Of a stretch of DNA of 64,000 nt, positions 1-11,296 are shown one piece after another. Position 1 is the first letter of the stretch. Every line of letters begins with the position of its first letter. Location: the NCBI RefSeq assembly GCF_013623835.1, contig NZ_JABKDE010000006.1, positions 234,046-298,045 of the forward strand, given 5' to 3'. Both the position numbers and the translations under genes were made by a program. Below the pieces are notes generated by a model that worked only from the letters and a program-made list of their open reading frames with translations, was not told the DNA's origin and did no database searches. Origin of the DNA: Brevibacterium oceani. Lineage in GTDB: Bacteria > Actinomycetota > Actinomycetes > Actinomycetales > Brevibacteriaceae.

Positions 1-530
1 CCGAGGATCGAACCGACGACGATGACCGGGAGGATGACGAAGCCGTCGGTGATGCGCATGAGCACCGAATCGACCCAACCGCGGTAGTAGCCGGCGAGTG
101 CTCCGACGATCGTGCCGATGATGAGACACACGATGCCGATGACGAACATGACGATCAGCGAGATCTGTGTCCCCTTCATCACTCGGGCGAAGTTGTCGCG
201 CCCGATCTCATCCTGTCCGAACGGATGGTCACCGGGAGAGAAGATGTTCGACAGCGACCAGGTCGGTGCGCCGCCGGGGTTGACCACGGGGCCCGAGGCG
301 GTGTGGGTGAACTTCCACCACCCGGGCACAGCGCCGAAGCCCTGGGCGCTGAAGGCGAAGATCGCCACCAGCACGAGGACGACGATGCTGATCATCGCGC
401 CTTTGTGGCGGAGGAACTTGCGCAGTACGATCTTGCCCTGCGACAGGCCTTCGGTTTCCTTCGACTCGATCGCATTGTCCCCGACTTCGTCGAGCGCGAG
501 AGCGTTCTGATTGTCGTTGTTGGTACTCAT
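1..530 (-). CDS. Oligopeptide ABC transporter permease, OppC/DppC type (partial)
   Basis: Inner-membrane permease half of a peptide importer. Reading inward from the ATG at 530, the protein has a polar N-terminus of about 45 residues, a hydrophobic segment (about residues 48-66), a periplasm-facing loop containing HPFGQDEIGRDNFARV, which is typical of OppC/DppC, and further membrane segments at LIVMFVIGIVCLIIGTIVGA. The reading frame is still open at base 1, so the C-terminal half including the EAA loop is outside the window. The start overlaps the stop of the OppB gene as ATGA (527-530), implying translational coupling in an opp operon transcribed leftward. The family call is firm; the substrate (di- or oligopeptide) is not determined. 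Confidence 0.93.
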   Translation of the reverse strand, partial: MSTNNDNQNALALDEVGDNAIESKETEGLSQGKIVLRKFLRHKGAMISIVVLVLVAIFAFSAQGFGAVPGWWKFTHTASGPVVNPGGAPTWSLSNIFSPGDHPFGQDEIGRDNFARVMKGTQISLIVMFVIGIVCLIIGTIVGALAGYYRGWVDSVLMRITDGFVILPVIVVGSIL

Positions 531-2071
531 GCATTCACTCGGATTCTCGGGTCGAGGACGGCGTAGAGGAAGTCCGCGACCAGGTTGGCGATGATGGCGA
601 GCAGACCCGTGATCAGGATGTAGGCCATGACGGGATCGAGCTCGGCCTGTCTCAGCGAGTCGATGAAGAGCTTGCCCATGCCGTTCCAGCCGAAGATCGT
701 CTCAGTGATCACGGCGCCGCCGATCATTGTGATGATGTCGACGGGAACGACCGAGGCCAGCGGCAGCAGCGCATTGCGCAGCGCGTGCCGCATGATCACC
801 GTGCGCTCGTTGAGACCTTTGGCTCGTGCCGTGCGGATGTAGTCCTGTCCCATCACTTCGAGCATCGAACCGCGCGTGTAACGGGTATACGAGGCGAATG
901 AGATGAGGACGAGGGCGATCGACGGCAGCAGCAGGTGCGTGAACGAGTCGAGGTTCGTGATCCAGAAGTCGCCGTCGATGTTCGGTGCCGAGGCACCGAT
1001 CGTGGCGATCGGACGATTGTTGATAGCCGGATCGTCCGAATACTCCTGCCATCCCTGCAGCACCCGGTCGGCGAAGATGAGGACGGCGATGATGATGGCG
1101 GTGAAGCTCGTCGTGCGTGCGGTGTCCCACGGGTCAGGCCCGCGGAAGGCGAGCCCGACGCCGATGGCGATTGCAACGGCGATGATGAGGAGGCCGAACA
1201 TCCACAGCCAGTTCATTCCGACGTAGTAGAAGAGGTTCTGCAGAGGCCAGTAGAGGAGCGCACCGATGACCACCGTGGCCAGCGAGGCATAGAGCACGCG
1301 ACGGTTCTTCAGACCGGTCGACAGAAATGTCATGACGATGGCCGCGCCGGCTCCGATGACGATGACGCCGACGAGACCGATGCTCGGGTGCTGCATCCAG
1401 CCGCTGGCGAGAATGTAGTAGACCGTGGCAAAGGTGATGAGCGTGGCGGCCGCGAAACTGATGAGGCGTCGCTTCCCGCTGCCGCCGAGAGCCCCCATCC
1501 AGAACAGTCCCATCGCCACACAGGCGATGATGATCGGCCACCAGGAGTCGAGCGTCGGATCGTTGATGAAGTTGTTGATGTCGATCGCACCGTACTGCTT
1601 GAGCAGCACTGCCACCCAGAAGACCGGCAGTGAGTAGAGGAGGAACGAGACGAAGGTGATGAAGTAGTCGAAGCCCGAGTACTGGCGGATCGCCGAGATC
1701 ATTCCGACGGCGATGCCGAGGACGATGGCCACGAGTGTCGAAGCGGTGATGAGCTTGATCGTGTTGACGATTGCGCCCTGGAGCTGGTCGGTGACTTCCT
1801 GACCGGACTTCCAGGCGATGCCGAAGTCACACTGGCCGATGGCGCATCCGCCCACACCGGCCAACCACTTGAAGTAGCGGACGACCGCAGGAGTGTCGAG
1901 GTCGAGGAGTCGGCGACGCGACTCGTAGAGTGCCTCGATGTTCGGAGAGGTGCTCGCCCGCAGGTCCCAGAAGAAGTCGAGAGCGACGTTGAGCAGCAGG
2001 TAGAGGACGAAGGTGACGACGAGGAGCACGAGTGCCGTCGACAGCAGTCGTCGGAGGATGAATCTGATCAT
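527..2071 (-). CDS. Oligopeptide ABC transporter permease, OppB/DppB type, long variant
   Basis: First permease subunit of the peptide importer. The N-terminus MIRFILRRLLSTALVLLVVT and the C-terminal EAA-type loop (YIRTARAKGLNERTVIMRHA, near residues 408-427) are classic for the OppB/DppB family. At 514 residues it is much longer than the usual 300-340. The extra length is a hydrophobic insertion (about residues 165-345) with several additional predicted membrane segments, including WWPIIIACVAMGLFWMGALG and LIIAVAIAIGVGLAF. Related long OppB proteins are, to my knowledge, found in other Actinobacteria. It lies between the binding protein and OppC and overlaps OppC by 4 nt. The insertion's role is unknown. 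Confidence 0.92.
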   Translation of the reverse strand: MIRFILRRLLSTALVLLVVTFVLYLLLNVALDFFWDLRASTSPNIEALYESRRRLLDLDTPAVVRYFKWLAGVGGCAIGQCDFGIAWKSGQEVTDQLQGAIVNTIKLITASTLVAIVLGIAVGMISAIRQYSGFDYFITFVSFLLYSLPVFWVAVLLKQYGAIDINNFINDPTLDSWWPIIIACVAMGLFWMGALGGSGKRRLISFAAATLITFATVYYILASGWMQHPSIGLVGVIVIGAGAAIVMTFLSTGLKNRRVLYASLATVVIGALLYWPLQNLFYYVGMNWLWMFGLLIIAVAIAIGVGLAFRGPDPWDTARTTSFTAIIIAVLIFADRVLQGWQEYSDDPAINNRPIATIGASAPNIDGDFWITNLDSFTHLLLPSIALVLISFASYTRYTRGSMLEVMGQDYIRTARAKGLNERTVIMRHALRNALLPLASVVPVDIITMIGGAVITETIFGWNGMGKLFIDSLRQAELDPVMAYILITGLLAIIANLVADFLYAVLDPRIRVNA

Positions 2072-2175
2072 AATGGGGGTTCCGTTTCAATCTTCCGAAA
2101 ACGCCGCTGTGGGGATCACACAGTGATCCCCACAGTAGGCTTGGGTGGAGAAGAACCGATCGCGTCAGTCGCGGA

Positions 2176-3981
2176 TCAGTTGACTTCCCACTCCCAGTAG
2201 TTCCAGAACATCGTCGGCGACACAGCAGTCGACTTCACGTTCTTGACGCTGTCACGATAGATCGTCAGTTCGGGGAACTGGAAGATCGGAGCGCCGAAGG
2301 CGTCCTCGCTCAGCTGCTTCTCCATGTCGATGAGCAGATCCTGTTGCTGGTCCTCCTCGGACACGAGCAGCTTGTCGAGGATCTTGTTCATCTTCTTGTT
2401 CGAGTAGCCGCCGTAGTTGTTCTGAGCACCGGTGCGGAAGTTCGCATCGTTCTCCGTCACTCCGGTGCCCTCGGACTGCCAGCCGAACAGCGAGACGTCG
2501 TAGGTGCCGTCACCGAGGCGGGTGCCCCAGTTGACGTCGCCGACGTCCTTGATCTTGAAGCCGGCCTTCTCGGCCGATTCCTTGATCAGCTGGAACTCCT
2601 GCTGACGACGCGAGTTCGTGTTGTCGTACATGACGCGGACCGTCGGAGCGTCGGCACCAGCTTCCTTGAGCAGCTTCTTCGCTTCGTCGATGTCGACCTT
2701 GGTCGCATCGGCAACACCGTTCTCCTTGGTGATCGCGTCATACATCGGCGAACCGGGGACCTGCGAATAGGAATCGCGGGTGACGGCCTTGTCGTTGAGA
2801 GGCTTGATGATCTTGTCGACGATGTCTTCGCGCGGGAGAGTCTTGAGGAAGGCCTGGCGGACCTTCTTCGCCTTCTCTTCGTCACCGCCGTTCGCCTCGG
2901 GATCGAAGGGGCCCTTGTTGTCGAACGTGAAGTCGACGTGCTCATAGGTGGCGCCGTCCGCGGCATCGACGTTGACTCCGTCGAGCTTTTCGGCAGCGGA
3001 GAGGACGTCGGCGGTCGCCTGCGGCTGGGTCATATCGACCTCGCCGTTCTCGATCGCCTGGATCATGGCCATCGGATCGCCGTTGTAGCGGACCGTGACG
3101 GTCTTGACCTTCGGCTTGACCGGTCCGGTGTACTTGTCGTCGAGTTCGAGGGTGACGTACTGACCCTCTTCGAACTTCGTCATCTTGTACGGGCCGTTGT
3201 GGACGAGCAGGTCCTCGTCGTCCGGCATCGAGGTGAAGTCGAACCCGGTGTTCCAGGTGTTCGAGATCTTCGAGAGCTTCTCGGTGTCCTTGTCCTTGAT
3301 GGCATCGAGGATCGCCTGCTTGCCCTTTTCGGCATCGTCGATGCCCAGGGCCTTCTTCGCCACGATGTGAGCGGGCAGACCGACGCCGTCGGCCCCGGTG
3401 CCGAATTCCGTCTGCCAGTCAGCGTAGGGCTTCGAGTACTCGAGCGTGATCTCTTTGCCGTCGTCGGAGATCTCCGGGAACTTCTTCACCAGAGCCGAAC
3501 CCGCGGTGGAGGAATCGAAGTAGACGGTCTTCGCGTCGTTCTTCTTCACCGATCCGTCGTCTTTGTTGTTCGATTCGACGGTGTTGAAGTTCGCCGAGGT
3601 GCCTGCCCAGGTCAGGGCGAGGTCCGCTGCGTCGACGGGGGTTCCGTCGGACCACTTGGCATCGTCGTTGAAGGTGTACTTGACCTTCAGGGGATCTTCC
3701 GAGACCTGTTCGACCTTGCCGAGGGCTCCGTCCTGGACCTCGAGGTCACCGTCGTAGTACCCGAAGTTGTCATTCATCATGTAGGTGAGAATGGCGTTCG
3801 AGGTCGCATTGCCGTTCGCGGTCAGAGTGTTCATCGAACGGAAGGATTCGTTCCATCCGATGTTGACGGCAGTGTCCTTCGATGAGTCACTGTCGTCGCC
3901 TCCGCCAGGGGGTGTGCAGGCGGTGAGCACCATAGCGGCTGCGGCAACTGAGGCGCCGGCCGCGAGGAAGCGCTTTTTCAC
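2176..3981 (-). CDS. Peptide ABC transporter substrate-binding lipoprotein (family 5, OppA/DppA-like)
   Basis: Extracellular solute receptor of the peptide importer, 601 residues. The N-terminus is a lipoprotein signal peptide: basic VKKR, a hydrophobic stretch, lipobox LTAC near residues 19-22, then a Ser/Asp-rich linker. The body carries the family 5 (SBP_bac_5) features: YTFNDDAKWSDGTPVDAADL near residues 107-126 and the long alternating alpha/beta core ending FWNYWEWEVN. The start is GTG at 3981, preceded by AAGGAG with good spacing. It is the promoter-proximal gene, 104 bp before OppB, so it probably heads the operon. Ligand specificity cannot be read from the sequence. Confidence 0.95.
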   Translation of the reverse strand: MKKRFLAAGASVAAAAMVLTACTPPGGGDDSDSSKDTAVNIGWNESFRSMNTLTANGNATSNAILTYMMNDNFGYYDGDLEVQDGALGKVEQVSEDPLKVKYTFNDDAKWSDGTPVDAADLALTWAGTSANFNTVESNNKDDGSVKKNDAKTVYFDSSTAGSALVKKFPEISDDGKEITLEYSKPYADWQTEFGTGADGVGLPAHIVAKKALGIDDAEKGKQAILDAIKDKDTEKLSKISNTWNTGFDFTSMPDDEDLLVHNGPYKMTKFEEGQYVTLELDDKYTGPVKPKVKTVTVRYNGDPMAMIQAIENGEVDMTQPQATADVLSAAEKLDGVNVDAADGATYEHVDFTFDNKGPFDPEANGGDEEKAKKVRQAFLKTLPREDIVDKIIKPLNDKAVTRDSYSQVPGSPMYDAITKENGVADATKVDIDEAKKLLKEAGADAPTVRVMYDNTNSRRQQEFQLIKESAEKAGFKIKDVGDVNWGTRLGDGTYDVSLFGWQSEGTGVTENDANFRTGAQNNYGGYSNKKMNKILDKLLVSEEDQQQDLLIDMEKQLSEDAFGAPIFQFPELTIYRDSVKNVKSTAVSPTMFWNYWEWEVN

Positions 3982-4240
3982 GTTCTCTCCTTGTTGTCTT
4001 AGGGCGAGTCACCCTCGTACGTGCGCCCCAAAGCCGGGGTGCATTCCGATCACAGAATCCGGGACAGGACAATCCGATCCGGATATGATCGCGTTCATGC
4101 TTTTCACATGGATTGCCTCAAAGTTAATTCACTCCCGACTGTGACTGAGTCCACATAATGAGCATTCTCGGCAATCGTTACCGTTTCGAGACCGAGGAAA
4201 CATGCAAGAAATCTCAAGTCTCAGTGGATAGGATGTTCAG
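3982..4240. other. Intergenic region between divergent opp operon and PH-domain gene
   Basis: This 259-bp gap is noticeably AT-richer than its surroundings and holds the promoters for both divergent units. On the plus strand TAGGAT at 4229-4234 sits 6 nt before the GTG at 4241, a leaderless-type -10. On the minus strand AAGGAG lies just upstream of the GTG at 3981. No additional gene or clear operator was seen. Confidence 0.6.
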
Positions 4241-4831
4241 GTGGTTAACAGTGAGATGGATCGCAATTCAGCGGGTCGTCAGCCGACTTTCGTGAGGACG
4301 ACGAGCTCGACGGTGCTGTTCGTCGTCGTCGGCGGGCTCTGCGCCGTCGGAGTCGCCTCGATCGCGATCGGCGACTTCACGATGCGCGGACTCGCCATCG
4401 CCGGGATCCCCATCGCCGTCGGCGCCCTCGTCTACGTGCTCTACAGGTACCCGCGGGTCGAGCTCCACCACCGGCAGCTCGTCCTCGTCAATCCGCTCCG
4501 GACCGTGACCGTCCCGTGGAATCTCGTCGACGGCTTCGACACGCACTTCGGCCTCGGAGTGCGCACGCATGAGAAGACCTTCTCCTCCTGGCCGTTGGCC
4601 GGCAAGGGGAAGAAGTGGGAGAAGGACGAGCACGACATGCGCCGACTCGTGGACGATCCGAATCCGGCCGTCGACACCGTCCTCGACCGCTACGCCGGTC
4701 TCAGCGACGACGAATTGGCCAACCCCGGCGGGAAGCGGACGATTCAGCGGGAGTGGAACCTCGGCATCATCGTCGCAGGTCTGCTCGCCCTCGCGTGGGC
4801 TGTGCTCGGCATCGCGGCCCTGCCGAGCTGA
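4241..4831 (+). CDS. PH-domain-like membrane protein of unknown function
   Basis: A 196-residue protein. Two N-terminal hydrophobic helices (about residues 24-44 and 50-67) are followed by a short beta-rich cytoplasmic section, YPRVELHHRQLVLVNPLRTV then VPWNLVDGFDTHFGLGVRT, which is the pattern of bacterial PH domains seen in many small actinobacterial membrane proteins. A third helix (IIVAGLLALAWAVLGIAAL) ends the protein. Family members are uncharacterised. The GTG start is supported by a TAGGAT -10 element six bases upstream with no Shine-Dalgarno; an ATG at 4256 is an alternative. It stands alone, divergent from the opp operon and convergent with the MBL-fold gene. Confidence 0.75.
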   Translation: MVNSEMDRNSAGRQPTFVRTTSSTVLFVVVGGLCAVGVASIAIGDFTMRGLAIAGIPIAVGALVYVLYRYPRVELHHRQLVLVNPLRTVTVPWNLVDGFDTHFGLGVRTHEKTFSSWPLAGKGKKWEKDEHDMRRLVDDPNPAVDTVLDRYAGLSDDELANPGGKRTIQREWNLGIIVAGLLALAWAVLGIAALPS

Positions 4832-4834
4832 TCA

Positions 4835-5488
4835 TCACCAGCCGCGTTCGCGCCACTCCCCCAGCTTCGGCCGCTCCTCGCCCACTGTCGTCGAGGCACC
4901 GTGGCCCGGCAGCACCAGCGTGTCATCGGGCAGCTCTGTGAAGACCCGTTCCTCGAGATCGTCCATGAGCGAGGTGAAGTCCTCACTCGACCAGGTCTTG
5001 CCGGGTCCGCCCGGGAACAGTGAATCTCCGGAGAACAGGATCGTCCTGCCCCCGTCGCGCAGCAGCAGCGCGATCGAGCCCGGGGTGTGCCCGTGCAGCC
5101 CGATCGCCTGCAGGACGAAGCCGCCGAAGTCTCCGACGTCGAGGTGGTCAACCGAATGTGCGATCTCCACGCCTTCGGCTTCAGCGATGGCGGCCGCGTC
5201 GTCGGCTCCGGCGATCGTCATCGCCTCCGGATACTTCGCCGAGGCTGCCGGCAGGGCGCGGATGTGATCCCAGTGCTGGTGGGTGGTGATGATCGCCCGC
5301 AGCTGCGGCTGCGCCTCGGCGTCCGCGGCTCCGGCGGTGACGAGGTCGGTGATCGCGTCGATGTCGTCGGCGGCGTCGATGAGCACCTGCGATCCGGTCT
5401 CCTTGGCCGTGATCAGGTAGACGTTGTTCTCCATCTCGGACACTGCGACTGAGCGGATGACGACGTGTTCGGTCTCGATCGTGTTCAT
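4835..5488 (-). CDS. MBL-fold metallo-hydrolase (glyoxalase II-like)
   Basis: Predicted cytosolic zinc hydrolase, 217 residues. The metal-binding motif is present as THQHWDH (about residues 71-77), with a downstream second metal histidine in GLHGHTPGSIALLL and a conserved Asp in LFSGDSLFPGG; the last histidine is in LPGHG near the C-terminus. This layout matches hydroxyacylglutathione hydrolase-like proteins that act on thioesters such as S-acyl-mycothiol or glutathione conjugates, though no substrate can be assigned. The start was set at the ATG at 5488 because GAGGAG lies 7 bp upstream and the upstream extension has no family similarity. It is 52 bp downstream of the flavin reductase gene. 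Confidence 0.88.
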   Translation of the reverse strand: MNTIETEHVVIRSVAVSEMENNVYLITAKETGSQVLIDAADDIDAITDLVTAGAADAEAQPQLRAIITTHQHWDHIRALPAASAKYPEAMTIAGADDAAAIAEAEGVEIAHSVDHLDVGDFGGFVLQAIGLHGHTPGSIALLLRDGGRTILFSGDSLFPGGPGKTWSSEDFTSLMDDLEERVFTELPDDTLVLPGHGASTTVGEERPKLGEWRERGW

Positions 5489-5540
5489 TTCCGTACTCCT
5501 CTTCTCATTGTGGTCTGACACTTCGCTGTGGGCTGACGCT

Positions 5541-6611
5541 TCACCAGGCTCCGCGCGTGTATTGGGGCGGATAGGGACCGGGCTCGACACCGAGGATGTG
5601 GGCAGCCTTCTGCGGCCACGAGGGTTCGCGCAGCGCGGCGCGGGCCATGAAGATCGCATCGGCCTGGCCGGTGCTCAGGATCGTCTCGGCCTGCTGCGGG
5701 TCGGTGATGAGTCCGACGGCACCGGTCGGCACGCCCTCAGCATGCACCGCAGCGGCCAGGGACACCTGGTAGCCGGGGCCGATGGGGATCCGCACGGGGT
5801 AGTTGCCGCCGGAGGAGACGTCGACGAGGTCGACACCTGCCTCGGACAGACCGCGGGAGACCTCGGCCGCCTCGGCGATGTCGAAACCGCCCTCGTGCCA
5901 TTCGCTGGCCGAGATGCGCACGAAGACGGGAATCTCCTCGCCGACCTCGGCGCGGACGGCCCCGTAGACCTCGTTGAGCATGCGGGAACGCCCGGCAAGG
6001 TCAGCGCCGTAGTCGTCGGTGCGCTGGTTCGACAGCGGGGAGAGGAAGGAATGCAGCAGATAGCCGTGGGCGGCGTGGATCTCGACGAGATCGAACCCGG
6101 CATCGATCGCACGGCGCGCGGCCGCGGCGAAGGCGGCGACGACCTCGGCGATGTCCCCACGCGTCATCTCCGTCGGTTCGGCCAGCTGCGGGTAGGCGAT
6201 CGGACTGGCACCAAGCGTCGGCCAGCCACCATCGGATTCGGGGACACTGCCCTTGGGCTCACCGGTGAAGGGACGATAGGTGCTCGCCTTGCGCCCGGCG
6301 TGGGCGAGCTGGACGCCGATGACGCTGCCCTGGGAATGGACGAAGTCGACGACGGCCGACCCCGATTCGGCCTGTTCATCATTCCAGATCCCCGCGTCCT
6401 GAGGAGAGATGCGCCCTTCGGGGACGACGGCGGACGCCTCCGTGAGGATGAGTCCGAACCCGCCCTGCGCTCTGGCACCGAGGTGGACGAGATGCCACGG
6501 ACCGGGCATGCCGTCCTCGGCCTCGCAGGAGTACTGGCACATCGGGGCCAGCCAGATGCGGTTGGGGATCTCCGTGCCGCGCAGAGTGAGCGGTTCGAAC
6601 AGCTGAGTCAT
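5541..6611 (-). CDS. NADH:flavin oxidoreductase, Old Yellow Enzyme family (YqjM/NamA-like)
   Basis: FMN-containing ene-reductase, 356 residues, the usual size for the YqjM class. The N-terminus LTLRGTEIPNRIWLAPMCQY contains the Cys of the APMCQY motif that tunes FMN in this subclass; further signatures are EIHAAHGYLLHSFLSPLSN (substrate-binding His pair region) and the FMN phosphate region around IFMARAALREPSWP. Such enzymes reduce activated C=C bonds and often act in detoxification; the physiological substrate is not known. The gene could be co-transcribed with the MBL hydrolase to its left. Confidence 0.93.
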   Translation of the reverse strand: MTQLFEPLTLRGTEIPNRIWLAPMCQYSCEAEDGMPGPWHLVHLGARAQGGFGLILTEASAVVPEGRISPQDAGIWNDEQAESGSAVVDFVHSQGSVIGVQLAHAGRKASTYRPFTGEPKGSVPESDGGWPTLGASPIAYPQLAEPTEMTRGDIAEVVAAFAAAARRAIDAGFDLVEIHAAHGYLLHSFLSPLSNQRTDDYGADLAGRSRMLNEVYGAVRAEVGEEIPVFVRISASEWHEGGFDIAEAAEVSRGLSEAGVDLVDVSSGGNYPVRIPIGPGYQVSLAAAVHAEGVPTGAVGLITDPQQAETILSTGQADAIFMARAALREPSWPQKAAHILGVEPGPYPPQYTRGAW

Positions 6612-6756
6612 GGCTCAAGTCTGCCAGTTCGCGACCAGGTCAGACAGTGTCCGACACATTCCGGACCGAGTTCGCGGCTGCGGGTCCGCTGCGATGCTGG
6701 CCGGGAGTGCGTGGGCGTGCCCCCGACCTCGTCGGCGCATTCCGTCAGTCATCGTC

Positions 6757-7557
6757 TCAGTCGAGTTCGGTGACCTCGCCGAGTCCGCTGCAGAATTCGT
6801 TGACGTGGTCGACGACGATGTCGGGGTGTTCGACCATCGGCAGGTGTGCAGAGTCGGGAACCGTGACGAAACGTGCACCCTCGACCTGGTCGGCCATCGC
6901 CGACATCGCCTCCGGGGTGCAGCCGGGATCCTGTGCTCCGGCGAGGAACAGGGTCGGCGTCGAGATCGCCTGCAGCGATCCGCTCACGTCGTAGCTCTTG
7001 AGCGCCGAGGCGGCTGCGATGTAGGCCTCATCGTCGAGCAGTGCCAGGTCGGTGAGCACGAGGTGACCGGTCGCGATGTCTTCGGCGAGGAATCCTGCTG
7101 CGAACCAGCGGTCGGCGGTGTCGTCGACGATTCCGCGGGTGCCGTCGGCGCGCACCTGTTCGATGCGCTCGTCCCAGGACTCCGGGGTGCCGAACTTCTC
7201 AGCCGTCGCACAGGCGATGAGTCCGGTGAGGGATTCGGAGTGGTTGAGTGCCAGCGTGAGTCCGATGCCGCCGGAGATCGAGACCCCGCAGTAGGCGAAG
7301 GTCTCCACTCCGATGTCCGACAGGGACTCGACGAGACCGGAAGCGAGCTCATCGATCGTCACCAGCGCGGCCGCCTCGGCGAGGGAATCGTCTGCCGGGA
7401 GGGTGTGCCCGGGCAGGTCGGAGAGGTAGATCTGGAAGTCGTCGGTCAGCCGCGCGGCCACGGAGGACCACAGGGACATCCTCGTGCCCAGCGCATTGCC
7501 GAAGACGAGGACGGGAGAACCGGGATTGTCGTTGAAGGCACGGATGGCGATTCGCAT
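6757..7557 (-). CDS. Alpha/beta hydrolase, 3-oxoadipate enol-lactonase-like
   Basis: Cytosolic alpha/beta-fold hydrolase, 266 residues. The oxyanion region FGNALGTRMSLW, nucleophile elbow YCGVSISGG (serine between small residues, near residue 93), acid residue in GAQDPGC and catalytic histidine in DSAHLPMVEHP form a complete triad in family order. The start of the protein and the elbow resemble PcaD (3-oxoadipate enol-lactone hydrolase), but no other beta-ketoadipate genes are nearby, so a general ester or lactone hydrolase is equally possible. It lies between the flavin reductase and thymidine kinase genes, all on the minus strand. Confidence 0.85.
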   Translation of the reverse strand: MRIAIRAFNDNPGSPVLVFGNALGTRMSLWSSVAARLTDDFQIYLSDLPGHTLPADDSLAEAAALVTIDELASGLVESLSDIGVETFAYCGVSISGGIGLTLALNHSESLTGLIACATAEKFGTPESWDERIEQVRADGTRGIVDDTADRWFAAGFLAEDIATGHLVLTDLALLDDEAYIAAASALKSYDVSGSLQAISTPTLFLAGAQDPGCTPEAMSAMADQVEGARFVTVPDSAHLPMVEHPDIVVDHVNEFCSGLGEVTELD

Positions 7558-7580
7558 ATCAGGCTCCTCGGCAGGGGTGG

Positions 7581-8222
7581 TCAGGAGTCTTCCGTGATCA
7601 GCCTACCGCCGGAGAAGTCGAGATAACAGCGGGGGCACAGCGACTCATAGGTCACCGCGTTGCCGTCTATGGCGACCTGATCGCCGTCGAAGATGAACGC
7701 ACCGTCGACGAGGCGGCCGTTGAACATCGCCTTCCGACCGCAGCGGCAGATCGTCTTGAGCTCTTCGAGGGTGTGGGCGATCTCGAGCAGGCGCGCCGAA
7801 CCGGGGAAGGCCCGCGTCTGGAAGTCCGTGCGGATTCCGTAGCACATCACCGGCACCGAGGCGTAGGTGGCGATGCGCATGAGCGAATCCACCTGAGCCG
7901 GGGTGAGGAACTGCGCTTCGTCGATGAGCAGGCATGCGACGGGGGTCTTCGGCGCGTCGATCGATTCGAGCAGAGCGTCGTGATCGACGTAGTCGGCGTG
8001 TTCGGCGTAGATCGTCTCCACATCGCCGCTCTCGGGGATGAGGAAGTCGACCTCACGGGTGACGCCGAGGCGGGAGACGATCTCCGAGGCGCCCTTCGTG
8101 TCGATGACCGGCTTGGCCAGCAGGACCCGCTGTCCGCGCTCCTCGTAGTTGAAGGCGGCCTGGAGCAGAGCGGTCGACTTGCCTGAGTTCATCGCCCCGT
8201 AGCGGAAGTAGAGCTTGGCCAC
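7581..8222 (-). CDS. tdk: Thymidine kinase (type II)
   Basis: Salvage enzyme that phosphorylates thymidine to dTMP with ATP; 213 residues. It has the P-loop GAMNSGKS (residues 9-16), the Walker B-like LLIDEAQFL with the catalytic Glu, and the zinc ribbon cysteines in CRCGRKA and CPRCYLDF. The lasso substrate loop (GNAVTYESLCPRCY) is intact. The start is GTG at 8222, preceded by an A/G-rich AAGAAG. It is transcribed away from icd, and about 250 bp of non-coding DNA separates them. Confidence 0.96.
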   Translation of the reverse strand: MAKLYFRYGAMNSGKSTALLQAAFNYEERGQRVLLAKPVIDTKGASEIVSRLGVTREVDFLIPESGDVETIYAEHADYVDHDALLESIDAPKTPVACLLIDEAQFLTPAQVDSLMRIATYASVPVMCYGIRTDFQTRAFPGSARLLEIAHTLEELKTICRCGRKAMFNGRLVDGAFIFDGDQVAIDGNAVTYESLCPRCYLDFSGGRLITEDS

Positions 8223-10737
<2,515 letters not shown>

Positions 10738-10787
10738 ATGTGAGAAGTGTCCCGGCAACGGTTTGCGAACACTTGCCTCACACCCCG

Positions 10788-10828
10788 ACTCATGCGCCCC
10801 ATCAGCAGTTATGATGGGGCGCATGAGT
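10788..10828. promoter_or_regulatory. 16-bp perfect inverted repeat overlapping the LapA-protein start codon
   Basis: The left arm 10788-10803 (ACTCATGCGCCCCATC) and right arm 10813-10828 are exact reverse complements with a 9-nt loop. The right arm contains the ATG at 10823, and the loop and right arm contain a TATGAT -10-like element at 10810-10815. It may act as the icd terminator, an operator covering the downstream promoter, or both. There is no U-tract. Confidence 0.7.
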
Positions 10829-11293
10829 ACTCAAGACCCCCGCGGCGAATCGCAGACGCCCGAAGAGCTCCTGGCCGAGACCGACTCCGTGCTCGGGGAC
10901 GAGACTCCCGCTCAGGCCGACCACGGTGCTGGTGACACCAGTGAGATCTCCCCACACGAGCAGTCGCAGACACCTGCCGGACACCCCGACGAACGGACCC
11001 AGCCTCAGACCGGAGAGCTGCCGTCGACGAAGGCCGGCCCCGGCATGTCGGCAGGCATGTGGGTCTCCCTCATCCTCGGCGCGGTCATCGTCGTCCTGCT
11101 CCTCATCTTCATTCTCCAGAACAACGTGCCCGCGGAGTTCGAGTACTTCGGCTGGCAGTTCGAGCTGCCGCTGGGCGTGGCCATGCTCTTCGCCGCGATC
11201 GGCGGCATCCTCATCGCCGGAATCATCGGTTCGGTGAGGATCTTCGTCCTCAACCGCAAGCTGAAGAAGATCCACAAGGCGCTGGGCCGCTGA
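10823..11293 (+). CDS. LapA-domain (DUF1049) membrane protein
   Basis: A 156-residue protein with a long polar, acidic N-terminal tail (about residues 1-75, rich in Glu, Pro and Gln) followed by the LapA/DUF1049 unit: two closely spaced membrane helices (MWVSLILGAVIVVLLLIFIL and LGVAMLFAAIGGILIAGIIG) joined by the hallmark short loop QNNVPAEFEYFGWQFELP. The C-terminal tail is basic. The family is linked to envelope and lipopolysaccharide assembly in Gram-negatives, but its role in Actinobacteria is unknown. The start at 10823 fits a leaderless transcript because TATGAT lies seven bases upstream. The next gene begins three bases after its stop. Confidence 0.88.
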   Translation: MSTQDPRGESQTPEELLAETDSVLGDETPAQADHGAGDTSEISPHEQSQTPAGHPDERTQPQTGELPSTKAGPGMSAGMWVSLILGAVIVVLLLIFILQNNVPAEFEYFGWQFELPLGVAMLFAAIGGILIAGIIGSVRIFVLNRKLKKIHKALGR

Positions 11294-11296
11294 TCG

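Noticed and set aside
2344..3885. 513-codon plus-strand open frame opposite the peptide-binding protein gene
   Set aside because: It is antisense of a well-conserved gene; the protein is rich in Val, Leu, Asp and Arg without any family motif and has no start context. This is a GC-skew shadow frame.
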